From NCBI GenBank assembly GCA_026075535.2, contig AP026546.1, positions 8,432,001 through 8,496,000 on the forward strand: a stretch of DNA of 64,000 bases, given 5' to 3'. The translations under genes and the position numbers were made by a program. The notes beneath the pieces were generated by a model. That model was not told where the DNA came from. It did not search any database and saw only the letters and a list, made by a program, of their open reading frames with translations. Every line of letters starts with the position of its first letter. Positions within the stretch are counted from its first letter, which is position 1. Shown here in pieces: positions 46,357 to 58,984 of this stretch. The DNA is from Tricholoma matsutake (Eukaryota; Basidiomycota; Agaricomycetes; Agaricales; Tricholomataceae).

Positions 46357-46439
46357 GATGAGTAAATTAAAGCGTCAGCGGAGACTTTCTAGTCGAAGGT
46401 GTACGCTCAAGAGAGGATAAACGTTTCGACATTCCACCT

Positions 46440-46472
46440 TGTTAGTAAGTTAGTTAGTTAGTTAGTTAGTTG
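46440..46472. repeat. Short (GTTA)n microsatellite
   Basis: Seven or so GTTA units. It is in the 3' flank of the small secreted protein and is not telomeric sequence. Confidence 0.85.
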
Positions 46473-46537
46473 TACAGATCCCATGATGTGGTGAGTATAC
46501 GAGGCGACTAAACCGATAAATACGTGACGCATCATCA

Positions 46538-48654
46538 TCATTCCCCCCCACCCACCCCCGTCCCCCTCCTCCCTCTAACCAATCCCCCCAACCCCCCAAC
46601 CACCCTCCTAACCGCCCTCCCCAACTCCCTCCCAACCCTCCCAACCCCCCTCACCACCCAATGCACCCCAAACACCAAAAACTGCAACGTCATCATGACC
46701 CCCCACCCAAAAAATGTGACGAGCACGCCGACAGGCCAGGCTTCGTAGGCTACGACCACTAGGAAGGTGGTCAGCGCCACTGCGGCTGTTAGGGTGCTTA
46801 GAAGGGGGAGGCGGGAGGAGAGGGAGAAGAAGAAGTAGGAAGTGTAGATGTCTACGGCGCGGTGCTGTTTGTGTTGGGTCATTAGTAGGGGGAAAGGGGG
46901 AAAGGGGGAAAGGAGGGGAGGGGAAACGTACGATTAGGATGTGTGTAGGCATCCAATGGTACCTGAAGAGAAACCATGCGTCACATGCTAGACCAAGTCC
47001 CGTGAACGTGCTGCTTGTGGCGATAGCGTACCGAGCGTAAGGGTGGATTTTGAATACTCCGTTGCCGGAGATGGAGAATACACCTGTGTTGACGGCTGCT
47101 AGTGCTACGAGCTATAGAAATAAAAAATCAAATGAGATAGAGGAGTGAGATGATGGGATAGATGGGATGGGACGTATACCAGTCCACCGACATAACACCA
47201 CTCCATCTGTAATTTCTCAAACACACGTTCGTATTCCGAGTCTAGGCGTGCGCGTTTGAGTGATTCGTACGTCGTGAATGAGGATAAGACTTTTTCTGCG
47301 ATGTTCATTGAGATGGCTGGATTGGCCTCGCGTCCCTTCTCTCCCTCCTCGCCGTTCTCGCCGTTCTCGCCATTCTCCCCTTCCTTCTCCTTCTCCTTCT
47401 CTACCTTGCCATCCTCGTTCACGACTTTCAGTCCATGTTCAGGCTCCGACGTTAATTGATCAGCGAACTTTGGGAGTATAGATCTAAAGAAAGAAGACAA
47501 CGAGGAGGGGGGTGAGGATGAGGATGAGCCTGTGCCATTCTCGCTATATGCGGGGAGGGAAGTGGATATGGAGGCGGGCGTGAGGGTATGTGATGGTAGG
47601 AGGGAAGGTGCAAACCATTTCCAACCGTTTCCACTTGAGCTTGAGCCTCGTGTGGTCTGGATGCGTGGGGTAGAGACGTTGGTGATCTCGGTATAAGTGA
47701 ACATCTCTTCCTCGTCGCATTCTGCGTCGGAGAAACATTGTATGGTATGAACATTCTGTTCGTCTGCAGACTCGGATGTGGATAAGGAGTATACTTCGTC
47801 TTCCGAGTCGATAGCGTACCCCCATACGCGCTTGAGTTTAGGGTTTAAGCGTTTACGGAGATTGGGGTGTGAGGGCGTGGGTGTGGGTACAACCGTTGCG
47901 TCGTCTTCGTCTTCGTCCTCGTCCTGGCAGTCCACGAGTTCTGAAATTCGAACAGAGGGAGAGGAAGAGGAAGAGCGGGGGCTAGGGAGAGACTCGGAGG
48001 AGGATACATCCGAGTTGGATAGGTAGCCGTGTTCTTCGACTGTGGGCTCTATAATGCCATTCTTCAGGTGAGGGAGTGGGAATTGGAACGGGGGCTGCAC
48101 TTTGAGGAAGAGAGTGGCTCCGTTTTGAGGTTTTCCTTTGGCGGTGGTGTGTTTGGTGGTGGATTGGCATGTAAGGCGGATTTCGAACTCTTGTAGAGAA
48201 GATAAGCATGAAGGAACATGAGATAAGAATAAAACGGACTTGCACAAGGATCCTGCTGTTGTTTTTTCAAAAGCTCTCCGAGGGAATGCGATGCAGTTGC
48301 GACGAGATTACGTTTCCTGGCTTTTTTCTTACTCTGCGACTTGTGCCATACTTTGAGCGAGACTTGAGAAGAAGCCTTTGCTTCGTGGCTAGAAGTATTA
48401 CAATATATGTAGACACCATTACGCAAAGTGATTGAAGACGTACAGAAGAAAAGCCTGTTTGAGATTAGGATTTTGGCCATCTACGCCTAGGACTGTTTCG
48501 TAAGTGTGGAGATTGTCGACTTGGACGGTGACGATGGGTCTCCAGGACTTTTCGGGGCGCATAAGGCGCATGCCCTGGGTACGTATGACTTTGAAGTGTG
48601 TTAGCTGGGTGTAAAGCTGCTTGGATGGTAGATGAGATACCTGTGAAGTACCAT
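46538..48654 (-). CDS. C2-domain protein with acidic linker and C-terminal membrane helices
   Basis: C2 domains bind phospholipids, often with Ca2+. The minus strand gives 'LTHFKVIRTQGMRLMRPEKS', 'WRPIVTVQVDN', 'VLGVDGQNPNLK', 'SSQVSLKVWHKSQSKKKARK', 'HSLGELL' and 'EFEIRLTC...GATLFLKVQPP', the strand order of a C2 domain. Then come S/E/D-rich and G/E/N-rich linkers (about 47340-48060). After 'YERVFEKLQMEWCYVGGL' there is an intron (about 47112-47179), then two to four helices ('LVALAAVNTGVFSISG', 'FTGLGLACDAWFLFRYHW', 'VALTTFLVVVAYEAWPVGVL', 'GWGVMMTLQFLVFGVHWVV'). Introns near 46866-46935, 48180-48245 and 48388-48442. The tail is R/G-rich. The exact start (48654 or a later Met) is uncertain. 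I recall a similar conserved mushroom protein without known function. Confidence 0.65.
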
Positions 48655-48955
48655 TGACTGAGGATCGTTAGAAATTAGTGGTTGGCAGGAATGAATTGGA
48701 CTTGCTCTGATTCTGATTCTCTCATTGCGCCGGTTGACGCAGTGGTATGCATGGGTTGGTAGCGTGGGAGAAATGCATACTTGTCGACGTCGAGTCCTTG
48801 GTCCAACCTGGGTCCACCTAATTATTGTTACCCCAAGCCCTCTGATTCTTTGCTTCAATGGAAGCTCATGTTTTGCGTGCTCCGATGCTTATTATTGATC
48901 ACATCCTACACGTGTTTGAGTGCCTCGCAATCAAACAGTTGCACCTGGACTTTGT
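48655..48955. other. Intergenic, promoter side of the C2-TM gene
   Basis: CpG-containing sequence without an identifiable gene. A short plus-strand frame starts at 48858 but runs into the repeat element. Confidence 0.35.
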
Positions 48956-49828
48956 GAGGACATCTGTGTCCTGGATATGGCTGGGTGTCCGACTTTCCGA
49001 CTGTCCGGCTGTCCGGCTATCTAACATGACAACAAAGTCATTTGACATAAGTTTTCCCAGAAAATCTGTGTTCCAGAAAGTCTGTCCGACTGTCCGACTG
49101 TCCGACTGTCCGGCTGTCTGGCTGTCCGGCTGACTTTGCACAGCCACTCCTCTCCTTTTCCACTTCCATGTGTTGCCAGCCACAGCGACCACATTCCTGC
49201 CTCTGCTTCCATTCCAATTGCCAACTTATTGCAGTTTCGTGGGCTGCAAATGGAAACAACTGCCAGCTCGGGATTGCACTCGCAATATGTGTCAAACCCA
49301 CTGCCAACTCAGTGGTGGTTGCCCTCGGAAAGACCATGTCAGCAAACTTCCCTCTGTTCCCTCTTCCTCAACTTTGCATGTCTGCAGCTAACCCCAGATC
49401 GTGTCCATACTTGAGGATCACCAGATCAAGACATGGAGTGACAAAAGCATAGGTGCCCCAAATCAACTGCCTCAGCTCATCCATTCCACAACAAGCCCAC
49501 ATCTTCCAATGAGATCGCACAGCTGTCAGCAAGGAGTTTTGTCACACTTGGGGGTAAGACTTTGGGTGCTTCGTCTTCAGGTTCTTCTGCTGGTTGTGTG
49601 AGCAGGATGTCATTTTTGAGTGGTTTTGAAATACATATGAAGTGGAAAACATGAGGCACCAAGAGTGTAGGGACTTGATCTGATATGTTTGCAATCTAAT
49701 ATGTTCGCGATCAACCGTTGATAGGAAAATATTACATCATGTGCTGGACAGACAGTTGGACAGCCAGACAGACAGTTGGACAGCCAGACAGCTGGACAGC
49801 TGGATGAATCTAGGACACAGATGTCCTC
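48955..49828. mobile_element. About 870-bp inverted-repeat element with decamer arrays
   Basis: Left end TGAGGACATCTGTGTCCT (about 48955-48972) and right end AGGACACAGATGTCCTCA (about 49811-49828) are perfect inverts; each is itself a small palindrome (AGGACA...TGTCCT). Just inside both ends are tandem decamers: CTGTCCGACT/CTGTCCGGCT at 48986-49016 and 49079-49131, and the inverse AGACAGTTGGACAGCC at 49746-49800. The interior (49.14-49.74 kb) has no convincing ORF. No clear target duplication. Confidence 0.6.
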
Positions 49829-50285
49829 AGTTTTCCTAGTTGTGTTCCACAGCCAACAAGGTACCATTACCATCCCACAACATGAGCATGTCTTAATTAC
49901 CTGTTCATGGGGTACACACTCACAGCACTCAAGACAAGCTAGGAATTCAGTTGCAAGCCCACCATCAGGAAAATTACTTTCTGACCCAGACTTTCCCAGG
50001 GTTAAGGCTATTTCCCAGGGCACACTGAATCACCCTGTGATGCCCTGTGATAGCCTGTGATGCACCTTTCCACATTCTCTATTGTTACATAGTGTATTTG
50101 TGTTGTATAGTTACTAAAGCACTAAATTTAATACCCCCAATATCCTGGTACAGACTAGTAAAGCATGGGGCAGGGGTTGTCCGATCATGCACCGACACTG
50201 TTGTCTCCTTGTTGCCATTTTCCTGTGCCTGTCATCCTCATCATGCCTGCTACCTCTCTGTCATCCCTGGCCTTACCGCTCCCCA
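49829..50285. other. Unannotated stretch with short repeats
   Basis: Contains CCCTGTGAT-type repeats (about 50032-50060). Nothing else recognised. Confidence 0.35.
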
Positions 50286-50629
50286 TTTGCACCCCATGAG
50301 CAGTTGCTTGTGGCAGCGGTTGGGGGTGCTGTAAAGGTGGTGGTGGTGGTGATGATGGTGGCCATCCTCATGCTGGTCTTCCTCTCATCATCATAGTTGT
50401 TGGAGAGTTGGGGCTGCTGGGTCATGCCCATCATTCTGGTGTCTACTGTCATCCCCCTCCCCATTGTTGGTGTCATTGTTGGCTTGCACATTTCCTCCCC
50501 CCACAAGGAGTTCCTTGCAGTGGTGATTGGCCATTGTCATCCTGTTCTTCCACCAGTGATCCACCCCATGAACAGGTGAGAAGTGGTAGTGGGGTCATTA
50601 TTTCTCCCCCTGTGCTCCCCATTTCCACC
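50286..50629. repeat. Palindrome-tag repeats left of the LINE fragment
   Basis: A GAGCAGTTGCTTGTGG tag at 50297 and degenerate tags at about 50500 and 50568, with GT-rich low-complexity DNA between. Confidence 0.45.
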
Positions 50630-51700
50630 CTGTTGGAGAAAGCACCTTCTATGTCTAGAAACAGGATTGACACCACCTTTTTCTTTCTCCATGCTTCTTT
50701 GACTCAATGTACCAGCAGATGTACCATGTCAGTCATACTCCTGCATGGTCTTCCCCCAAAATGAGTGTCTGGCAGAAGTTGGTGGTGTTCTGTTACTGAG
50801 ATGAGGTTCTCGGACACTATGGATGTGAGGACTTTGGCCATAGTACAGAGCAGTGCAATGGGACGATATGCTTTGGGGACTTCATAGCTTGGCTTTCCCG
50901 GTTTCCTCAGTATGCATGTCATGGATTCCTGCCATCCTGTGTGGTAAACTCCAAACCTTATTATCAATCTGTAGATTGGAAGTAAGTATGGGACTAGAAT
51001 GTTTGCCAACTTCTGCAAGACTATGTTTGGTATCCCATCTGGGCCCGGTGCCTTGTAAGGTGACAGTTTCATAATGTGTGCATGAATTTGCTCCTCTGTG
51101 ATTGGCAGTGGTGATGGTAAAGGGTCCAGGTAGCTGAACTCTTGTGGGACTGATGAGACTGAGGGCTTTGGGGGGAAAAATACCTCTGCCAGAGCTTTGG
51201 CCTTTCCCTCATTCGTGTTTACCTCTTTTATGGTGTTGTCACTTCCCTTTACCTTTAACATAGGGATTCTTGATTGACCCCCATCACCTACAGGGTTTGT
51301 GAGGTACTTGTTCGCTGTCCAAATGGTCATGCTGTCAGCATACTCTAAATAGTCATTCCAGTGGTCCAATTTGGCTTTGATGATGTCCACTGCATACTTT
51401 TGCTGGACCTGCTTGAGATCTTGGTGGCTTGGGTGGTCTTCCACTGCTCTGTTCTTGTAAGATTCAGCACGAATACGGTTAACTACCTTCTTCATTTTGG
51501 ATAGCTCTTTCATCCACCACCTTTTAGAGAGCAGGCAAGGGTTATTTGCCAGCACTATGAGTTCAATTGCTTTCTATATTTGTTTTGTTAGCTGCCCAAT
51601 TTCCCTGCATAAAACTTCGTCAGTTTGGATCTCATTTGGAATTGGTATTACTGCTAGTTCTTTCCCTAGGAAGTTGTTGAATGTGTCTCGCAGCGGCGAT
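50630..51700 (-). pseudogene. LINE (non-LTR) reverse transcriptase fragment
   Basis: Minus-strand reading from 51700: 'RWWMKELSKMKKVVNRIRAE', then 'AKLDHWNDYLE' (the linker before RT), then RT blocks 'KLSPYKAPGPDGIPNIVLQK', 'GWQESMTCILRKPGKPSYEV', 'AYRPIALLCTMAKVLTSIVS' and 'HFGGRPCRSMTDMVHLLVH'. After a TGA (about 50704, CGA fits) comes 'VVSILFLDIEGAFSN' (motif A). It stops there: the catalytic FADD block, thumb and 3' end are missing, and the apurinic endonuclease is missing upstream. This resembles Tad/Jockey-type LINEs of fungi. Tag repeats abut both ends. Confidence 0.8.
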
Positions 51701-53470
51701 TGGAGATGGTGTGGTGGTGTCAGCTCGTCCTGCTGTTCTTCATCCTGTTGTCCACCCTGCAAGCAGAGGCTCACAGCAGTGTGGGCATAGGAGATTGTTG
51801 TCTCATCACTCATGTTTCATCAGCTGGGGAGGTTGCAACATGGCAGGAGGTACCTACCTTGTGGTTAGTTATCCCACTAACTGGGCTCTCTGATACCTCC
51901 TATTCAATCTCACATCCCATGTGCAAGGGGAGGAGAGCACAGGTGGGCTGGGACAGCCCTTGTTGTCAAAAAGTCCTAACAAAGAGTAAAAAGGTGCAGT
52001 TAGCCGAATAACAACCAAAAGTTTAAAAAAAAAAACTTAATACCCTGACAAATGCAGTGGCTTGCAGTGGCACGGGTGGGTGTTGGGTCATGGTCTTGTC
52101 ATGGTCCCTCTCCTTTCCCCTCCCCCTCCCATCATTGTGCCCCTTCTGTTGTCATTTGTGTCATCTGGTCCTTGTCCTCACTCTCATTGTTCCCTCATCC
52201 TTCCCCTCCTCCTCATCCCTTCATTGTTGTTGTTGTTCCCCCGTCTTCATTCTTGTCTCTTGTCTCTCACTTCCCATCACCTTGCTCCCTGTTTCTACCC
52301 CACAAGCAGTTGCTCATGGCTGTGGTTGGGGGTGCTTTGACATTGGTCATTGTCCTTGTCCTTGTCGTCCCCTTGTCCTTGTCATCCCCTTGTCCTTGTC
52401 GTCCCCTTGTCCTTGTCATCCCCTTGTCCTTGTCATCCCCTTGTCGTCCCCCTCTCATTGTTGTGTCCCTTCTCTTTCCCCTGCTCCTCCCCATAGTAAA
52501 GCTTTGTAACTAAAAACCCGTTAGTAAAAAGAACATGAAATGAGCAAAGAAAAAAAAAACTTACCGGTGGCCCAAGATGATGTCTCTTCCACCTTTTTTT
52601 CATTTGGTTTACCTCCTCCCCCTCGTTTCCCATCATCTCATCATTTTGTCGTTCTGTCATCTCCCCATCATCTCATTGTTCCATTGTTCCATTTGTTGTC
52701 ATTCTGTTTTATCTGGTGCACATTGCTATTTCTGTTCCCACCCCACGAGAAGTTGCTCATGGTGGTAGTTCTGGGTCTCTTGTGTGGTGGCTGTGGCTGC
52801 CATCATCATGGATTTGGCATTGTGGTGTTGTTGTACCATAGATAGAACCTAAACAAAAAAAAGAGTCAGTTTAAACAAAACAACAAAGAACATCTTAAAC
52901 AATGTGACATGCCATTTACATTGAGGGTTGCATCTTGTGTGCCCATACCCCTACCCATGCCTACCCTTGGTCCATACCCACATGGGTTGGCATACCCCTG
53001 CCATACACTAGTTGCCTTTGAAGCCCTCAAAACCTGTAAATTAATAAAACTTAATTTAGTTGAAGTAAAAGAACAAGAAGTGAAGATAAAAACTTACAAG
53101 GGGCCCAAATGACGATGTTTAAGTGAATTAAAATACTGTGAGAATAGAGCACCCATGGGGTGCTCATGTGACTTATTCTATACAAGTGAATTGACTTAGA
53201 ATAATAACCACCTTCAATGACACTGCCATCCTCCTTTCACCTCACTATTACCACCTTTCCACTCCATCAACATCCACCACCATGACTCCCATGCACATTC
53301 CCATGCCAGCAAGAGCCACCAATGGCTGCCAATGAACCCTTTTGGGTGCAATGCAGGCCCAAATGACGATTGTGTCATTTGGGCCCTAGGTAAGTTCATT
53401 TCTCTGTTCCTTGTTCTTTTCAACTAAATAATGTATTTTGCTCATTTTTAGGAAGTATACTACTGCCAGA
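51701..53470. repeat. Cluster of palindrome tags and intron-bearing modules
   Basis: Tags at about 51756, 52303 and 52745. Intron-like T-rich (minus strand) segments at about 52500-52566, 52850-52900 and 53037-53100; a plus-strand one at 53392-53450. The palindrome GGCCCAAATGAC-(6 nt)-GTCATTTGGGCC is perfect at 53357-53386. A small palindrome GAGCACCCATGGGGTGCTC lies at about 53148-53166. No gene is convincing. Confidence 0.5.
52345..52455. repeat. 18-bp tandem repeat (CCCCTTGTCCTTGTCRTC)
   Basis: About six units with R = A or G, in phase with an open frame on both strands. Probably simple-sequence expansion within the tag cluster. Confidence 0.85.
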
Positions 53471-53689
53471 GACATGTGCCAACATGATACTATCATACAC
53501 CCACAACTGAGACAATGGGATGATGGGATGATGGGGATGAGACAACATGGATGATGAGGAGGCCCCAGGGACTTTCTGTACATATTAGTTTTTTCTTTTG
53601 TAGTTATTTTGTACATATGAAAGAACATATAAACCCTAATTACTCAAACTCAGTAGATAAGTTGTAAAGACCCAAAAAATAGTATGCCA

Positions 53690-54140
53690 ACAATAGTAAT
53701 GCAGTAAGTAGACAATTGTAGTGAAGTAAGTAAATAATTGTAATGAGGTTAGTAACAAGTCAATAACAGTTTGTAATGAAGTAAGTAAATAACTGTAATG
53801 AGGTTAGTAACAAGTCAATAACAGTTTGTAATGAAGTAAGTGAACAATTTGTAATGAGGTTAGTAACAAGTCAATAACAGTTTGTAATGAAGTAAGTAAG
53901 CAATTGTAATGAGGTTAGTAACAAGTCAATAACAGTTTGTAATGAAGTAAGTGAACAATTTGTAATGAGGTTAGTAACAAGTCAATAACAGTTTGTAATG
54001 AAGTAAGTAAGCAATTGTAATGAGGTTGGTAACAAGTCAATAACAGTTTGTAATGAAGTAAGTAAATAATTGTAATGAGGTTAGTAACAAGTCAATAACA
54101 GTTGGTAATGAAGTAAGTAAACAATTTGTAAACAGGTAAA
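53690..54140. repeat. 55/56-bp minisatellite, seven to eight units
   Basis: The unit is GTAATGAAGTAAGTAAATAA, then CTGTAATGAGGTTAGTAACA, then AGTCAATAACAGTTT. Units differ by one T and a few substitutions (AAGTAAGC, AAGTGAAC). Degenerate units continue to about 54240. Not CRISPR: units abut without spacers. Confidence 0.85.
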
Positions 54141-54479
54141 TTTGTAATAAAGTAAGTAAACAATTGGTATTGAGGCTAGTAACTGGTCAATTACCCTTTG
54201 CAATGAATTCAGTAACACTTTTGTAATGGACTCAGTAACAATTTTTGCAGTTGTAGGGACTTTGCACATGAAAAAAGCCTGATGCAATATAGTGGACACC
54301 TAGTTTCATGCCTCGCAGTTTCCAGCCATAATACAACCAAACAAAACCCCTTGCCTTCTACAAGAGAAGTAATGACTTCCTCTTTACTACTTGTTATTTT
54401 GTAAGTCTTTTGTTAGTAAATGTATTGACAGTGGGTAACAAATGTCATATTTACAGGCTGGTGGTATCAACAAGCTTCC

Positions 54480-54980
54480 AATACTGCACTACAAGGTTGT
54501 TTACTGACTTCAATACAAACAATTACTAACCGTGACTGTCTCAATACAAACTTATTACAAACAATTACTAACTGCCTCAATACAAACTACAAACAGGTTA
54601 CTGATTTCAATACAAACTATTACAAGCAGTTACCAACTTCAATACAAACTATTACTAACAGATTACTGACTTCAATCACAAACTTGTTCAATAAAAACCA
54701 TTACTCATGAACCCAGGGACCCCCCTTTATGCTATACTTATAGTCTAATATAATAATATTAGTAGCTGCATCAACAAGCTGCTACTGCACTACACTAACT
54801 TTGTAAGTCCTTTGTTAGTCAATGCATTTACAGTTTCAATTAATGTTATATTTTCAGCCTAATTCTGTCTGTGTATTAACAAGCTATTACTACTTAAACT
54901 CATGGATTTTTTCAAGTCCTGTAGTGACTGATGAAGAACTCATCAAGTTCGTAAGTAGTAATGGTTTGTATTGAAGTTAG
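54480..54980. repeat. Inverted, degenerate partner of the minisatellite motif
   Basis: At least six copies of TTACTRACTTCAATACAAAC-like sequence, the reverse complement of the TTGTAATGAAGTAAGTAA core to the left. A final opposite-strand copy (GGTTTGTATTGAAGT) lies at about 54963. Together they could be subterminal repeats of one element of about 1.3 kb (53.65-54.98 kb). Confidence 0.5.
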
Positions 54981-56241
54981 GGCAGGCCTTTGTGCATGGG
55001 ATATTCCTGATGAGGCTATCCAGGAAGCATATGAATCATACATTCCTGAGGTGTCCTGGAGCATTTTGGACTGAAATTCACTACCCTGAAGACTGGCAAA
55101 TAATGGCACTTTACCTACAAAGTGCCCAAGGTAGATAATAGCCTTGGATGCCCTGGCATGTCCCAAGGCATCCTAGGGTAACCCAGGACACCCTGGGGAC
55201 AAAAGCAATTTCCCTGATGATGGGCCAAGAGCTAGGACAACAACTTGCACCATGCATATTGCTTGAGATCATGCATCATTAGTTTGTCAATATATAGAGT
55301 ATATCACTGGGTCCCCCCTAGGCTGGTGACTCCCATGGTGACTGGCTGGTGACCTTTGATCAGGTCACCACCTTGGTATATGGCTAGCCAATGAAGTATC
55401 ACAGAGCCTGCCTGAGACATGTACCCAAAAAGAAAAAATTAGTCAGATAGCATAAGCGAATGAGCCAAATTAGAATAGATGCATTCCCACAGTCAGTTTC
55501 ATTCAACACCTTCACTGTCTTTGACAGTGACACCTGAATTCTGTTATTTACTGGAGCGATCCTGGTGCTCACCACAGGGTTGCACAACTGACAGCAGCAC
55601 TGGACAACTCCTGAGTCTCCTCTGTGCTTAACTTATTGTAACAGCTCCTAATCGTGCCATCTGCTTTGTTGACTCCCACTTCTTTTTTTGCTTCAATTTG
55701 TTTATTATTACCCTCTTGATATTTCATGTTATTTCATGCAGGGACTTATGTAGCTCACCCACCAATCACATTAGAGGCTAGCCCTCCCTATAAAACCTGA
55801 TTTTTCCCCCTTGGTTTTCTCTCTGCCTGCTTGTCTTGTTCCAGCTTTTACTTCATCAGTTTTTCTGGTCCTGTTGCTTGCTAGCCACCATAACCTCCAC
55901 TTTCCTGTTTTATATGCTATTCTAAGGCATGTACAGGTCTTCCTCTCTGCTTCTGCTGTCTGACAAAGGCTCAATCTTCTCTGTAGTTCTCTTTTCCTCA
56001 AATCAACAACTCAATGAGTAATTTTACAATCTTCATTGTGCCATCTACCTTCATAGTATCTTCCTATTGTGAGTTTTACTAAGTTATTGTACCTCTGCAT
56101 CTAACACAACTCTCCATTGCTAGAATCATGTCACTCCAAACTCCCAAGCTCAAGATCCAAATCAAGAAAACTCCCCACAAGAGGTGTTGATCACTTGACA
56201 GCAGCAAGCAGTGACACCTTGCGTCTGACAATGCCAAATTC
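54981..56241. other. Intergenic, no gene recognised
   Basis: Short repeated CATCCTAGGG/CCCTGGGG motifs (about 55150-55200) and GGTGAC repeats (about 55325-55375). A short exon-like stretch at 56128-56185 (MSLQTPKLKIQIKKTPH) may belong to the Crypton gene that follows. Confidence 0.35.
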
Positions 56242-58984
56242 ATGGATGCCCCAGTCACCCCGTTCAGATTTGTGCCTGAGGCTGAGGATAATTTCAAAGT
56301 CCCATTAAACTCCCCACCTGCTGCTACTGGTCTCACTTACTCAACTAATGCTCTGGAGGCAGATGCCAATAATGCCTACCAGAGGGTTATCGCTCAGGAA
56401 CAAGATGACAAGGAGACAAAATGTGCATACTCATGTCAACTTGCTGCCTATCAAACTTGGTGGGAGCGATATCAAGCATGTGTGATGGCAGCTGACCCTG
56501 ATCGTACCTACATTTCTGCACTGCCAATCACAGTCTCAAAAGCAGTTATGTTTATTGACTATGAGTTGAAACACCCCAAGAAGGTATGCAACTGATTTTT
56601 TTTCTCATACACTCAGTGTCCTGATGACTCTGTCACCCACTCTCATGTTGGTCTCTCACATGTCAAGCAAGTTATAAATACACTTGAACACTGGCAGTTC
56701 ACAAACCAACAATGATATAAGGATGACCCCAATACTCAATGGCCTCTGTGGGATGATGAACAAATCTCTGCATGTGAATCTGCTGCAGCCCATGATGAGC
56801 CTAAATGTGTTCAGATGGCACAGGTACTGAAGGCAATGGGAACTTCTTCAGGCAAGTCTTTCATTTGCCATTGCTCTTTCCATGATTTACTGCTGTGATA
56901 TCTTTGCAGCCACATACACCACCGCTGAGCTGGTCAAATGCTCAATGTGGTGCCTGCAGGACCATCCAGGTCCTTATCAGACTTACATCAGCTGTTGTGA
57001 TCATGCAATGCTCCTCCTATCAACCAGTGTCATGTTTTGAGGAGATAACACACAATCTGTCCTAATGTCAGATCTGTTCTCGAATAATGTTCCCACAAAT
57101 GATATCAGTCTTGGTACCTGCATGAAGGTGATCTCTGAGTCTTACTCACTTTCTTTCATCTTCTGATGTTGTCCCAAGGCACTCATCATTTTTGCCGACA
57201 ATGCAAAGCACAACCAAACTGGATGGACTGATAAATTTGGTGCCTTTCACCATCAGCTTGTTGAGCTGTGGGCTCACAATCCTGTTCTTTTCCATCTTCC
57301 ACATCCTAGGGATTGCCACACCCAATTTCATGCCTGATTTCTCAGACCCTGAATATGGGGAATGGGGAAGGTGAGAGTGGTATGGGCTTCATCTGTTCTT
57401 TGTATGAAATCTGACAGTTCCTATGTCATACAAAAGTAAGTTCAAGCTTCTCAATCAAGTTTGCATTGTTAATGTGAGAATTTTAGACCATCGCAAGCAA
57501 GTGAATGTCATGCATGCAAAGAACAACATCAATATCAGCAAGGTTACTCATGCTGGCAAACCATATATTGCCAAGACCTCCCATGAACATGGTGCATCAG
57601 TGAATGGGGTCAAGGCACTTGGGGGCTGGAATGATAGTGGCATCTACTGCCCCTGTTATGATTGGGTGCTACCCATTGATGCACTCCTGGGTGTGGCAAT
57701 GTTCAATGGCAATCGACAAGATTCTTATTTTGTCCCTCATGCTCATCTTGGTAAGTGCTGACATTTTTTTTTTTCACACATCTCACCATTGCAGATCCTC
57801 CTCCTGCACTCTTGGCCCAGGTGTTTCCATGGGTTGAAGCAGAACTGGTAGCCTTTGCTGCTCACCAACTGGATTACCAATTTGCACAAGATGTTGTGCT
57901 CTGAAACTTCCTGGAGGCCCTTGTTTGGTTCCATACTGTCCTGCTCCAAGACACAGCAATTCTATACACAATGTTCCTGAATGTGAACTCACCTGTCTTC
58001 CATGACTTTGCCACAATATCAGTTGCTCAAATCAAGGAAATTGAAGAAGCTTGCCTCACATTCAAGAACCTTCCTGAAAATCTAGTAACCAGTCTTCAGG
58101 GAGCTGTCACTACTGTCCAGCTCGAGAACAGGAAGGCCAATGATGAGAACAAGGCATGCCTTGATGCATTGCAGGATAGTGTGTTGCAGATGTCAAGAGC
58201 TATCAACCAACTCGGGGGCTGTCGACCATATCAATGGGGAGGCCATTCAAGTGAGTAATTGTTTCATTGTATATTCATTTTGTTTATCAACCACTCTCCA
58301 TGTTGCAACTGTTTCTTCTACCCCTTCTCCTCCTCCCCCTCCTCCCAAGCTTGTTCCTGTTGTCCCTCTCACATACACTCCCCAACCTCCTGTTACCAAA
58401 ATACAATCCTCAAGTCCTCAGATTATGCATATTACCCCATCACCTTTAGTTCCCACCCTTAACTTGCAGCAAGCAACACCCATGAGCATCAACAATACCA
58501 TCAATACCATCCTCTCCTCTCTCACAGATGCTTCAGGGCCTCTTGCACCTGGAGCATCTACTTTAGCATCCACATCAACAGCAGTAAGATCAGCACAGCC
58601 AATGATGTCACCACACCATTCAGATGCCCAGTGTGAAGTCTGGGCTGCTCTTGTTGCACAGTTTGGTGATGTGGAGCTTCAAAGGAGGTCTTTACACTCC
58701 CCCCCATATTCCTATAGGAATCTGATGATTCCAATGATTCCGATGTCATTTTCACCAGCCAAATTGACATGAAATGGCACATTTAGTCCTAGTCCAGTCC
58801 GATGTAGTCTGATCAGAGTCCGATCGGACTATCGGAATTTCCTAGGAATTTCCGATCATAGAAATCACATAGGACTAGTCTGAAGTTATGCTAAGACATC
58901 AGACAACATAGGATTCCGATAGGAATGAAAGCAGCCTTGCTTAGTAATATAGTATGAAAAATTAAACGCACAGACGAGAATTGA

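Noticed and set aside
46440..46472. Telomeric repeat
   Set aside because: The unit is the four-base GTTA without the TTAGGG pattern, and only about 30 bp long.
46608..46952. Proline-rich minus-strand protein
   Set aside because: It reads through an intron and the wrong frame of the C2-TM gene.
53690..54140. CRISPR-like array
   Set aside because: Units abut directly with no unique spacers, and the host is a eukaryote; it is a minisatellite.
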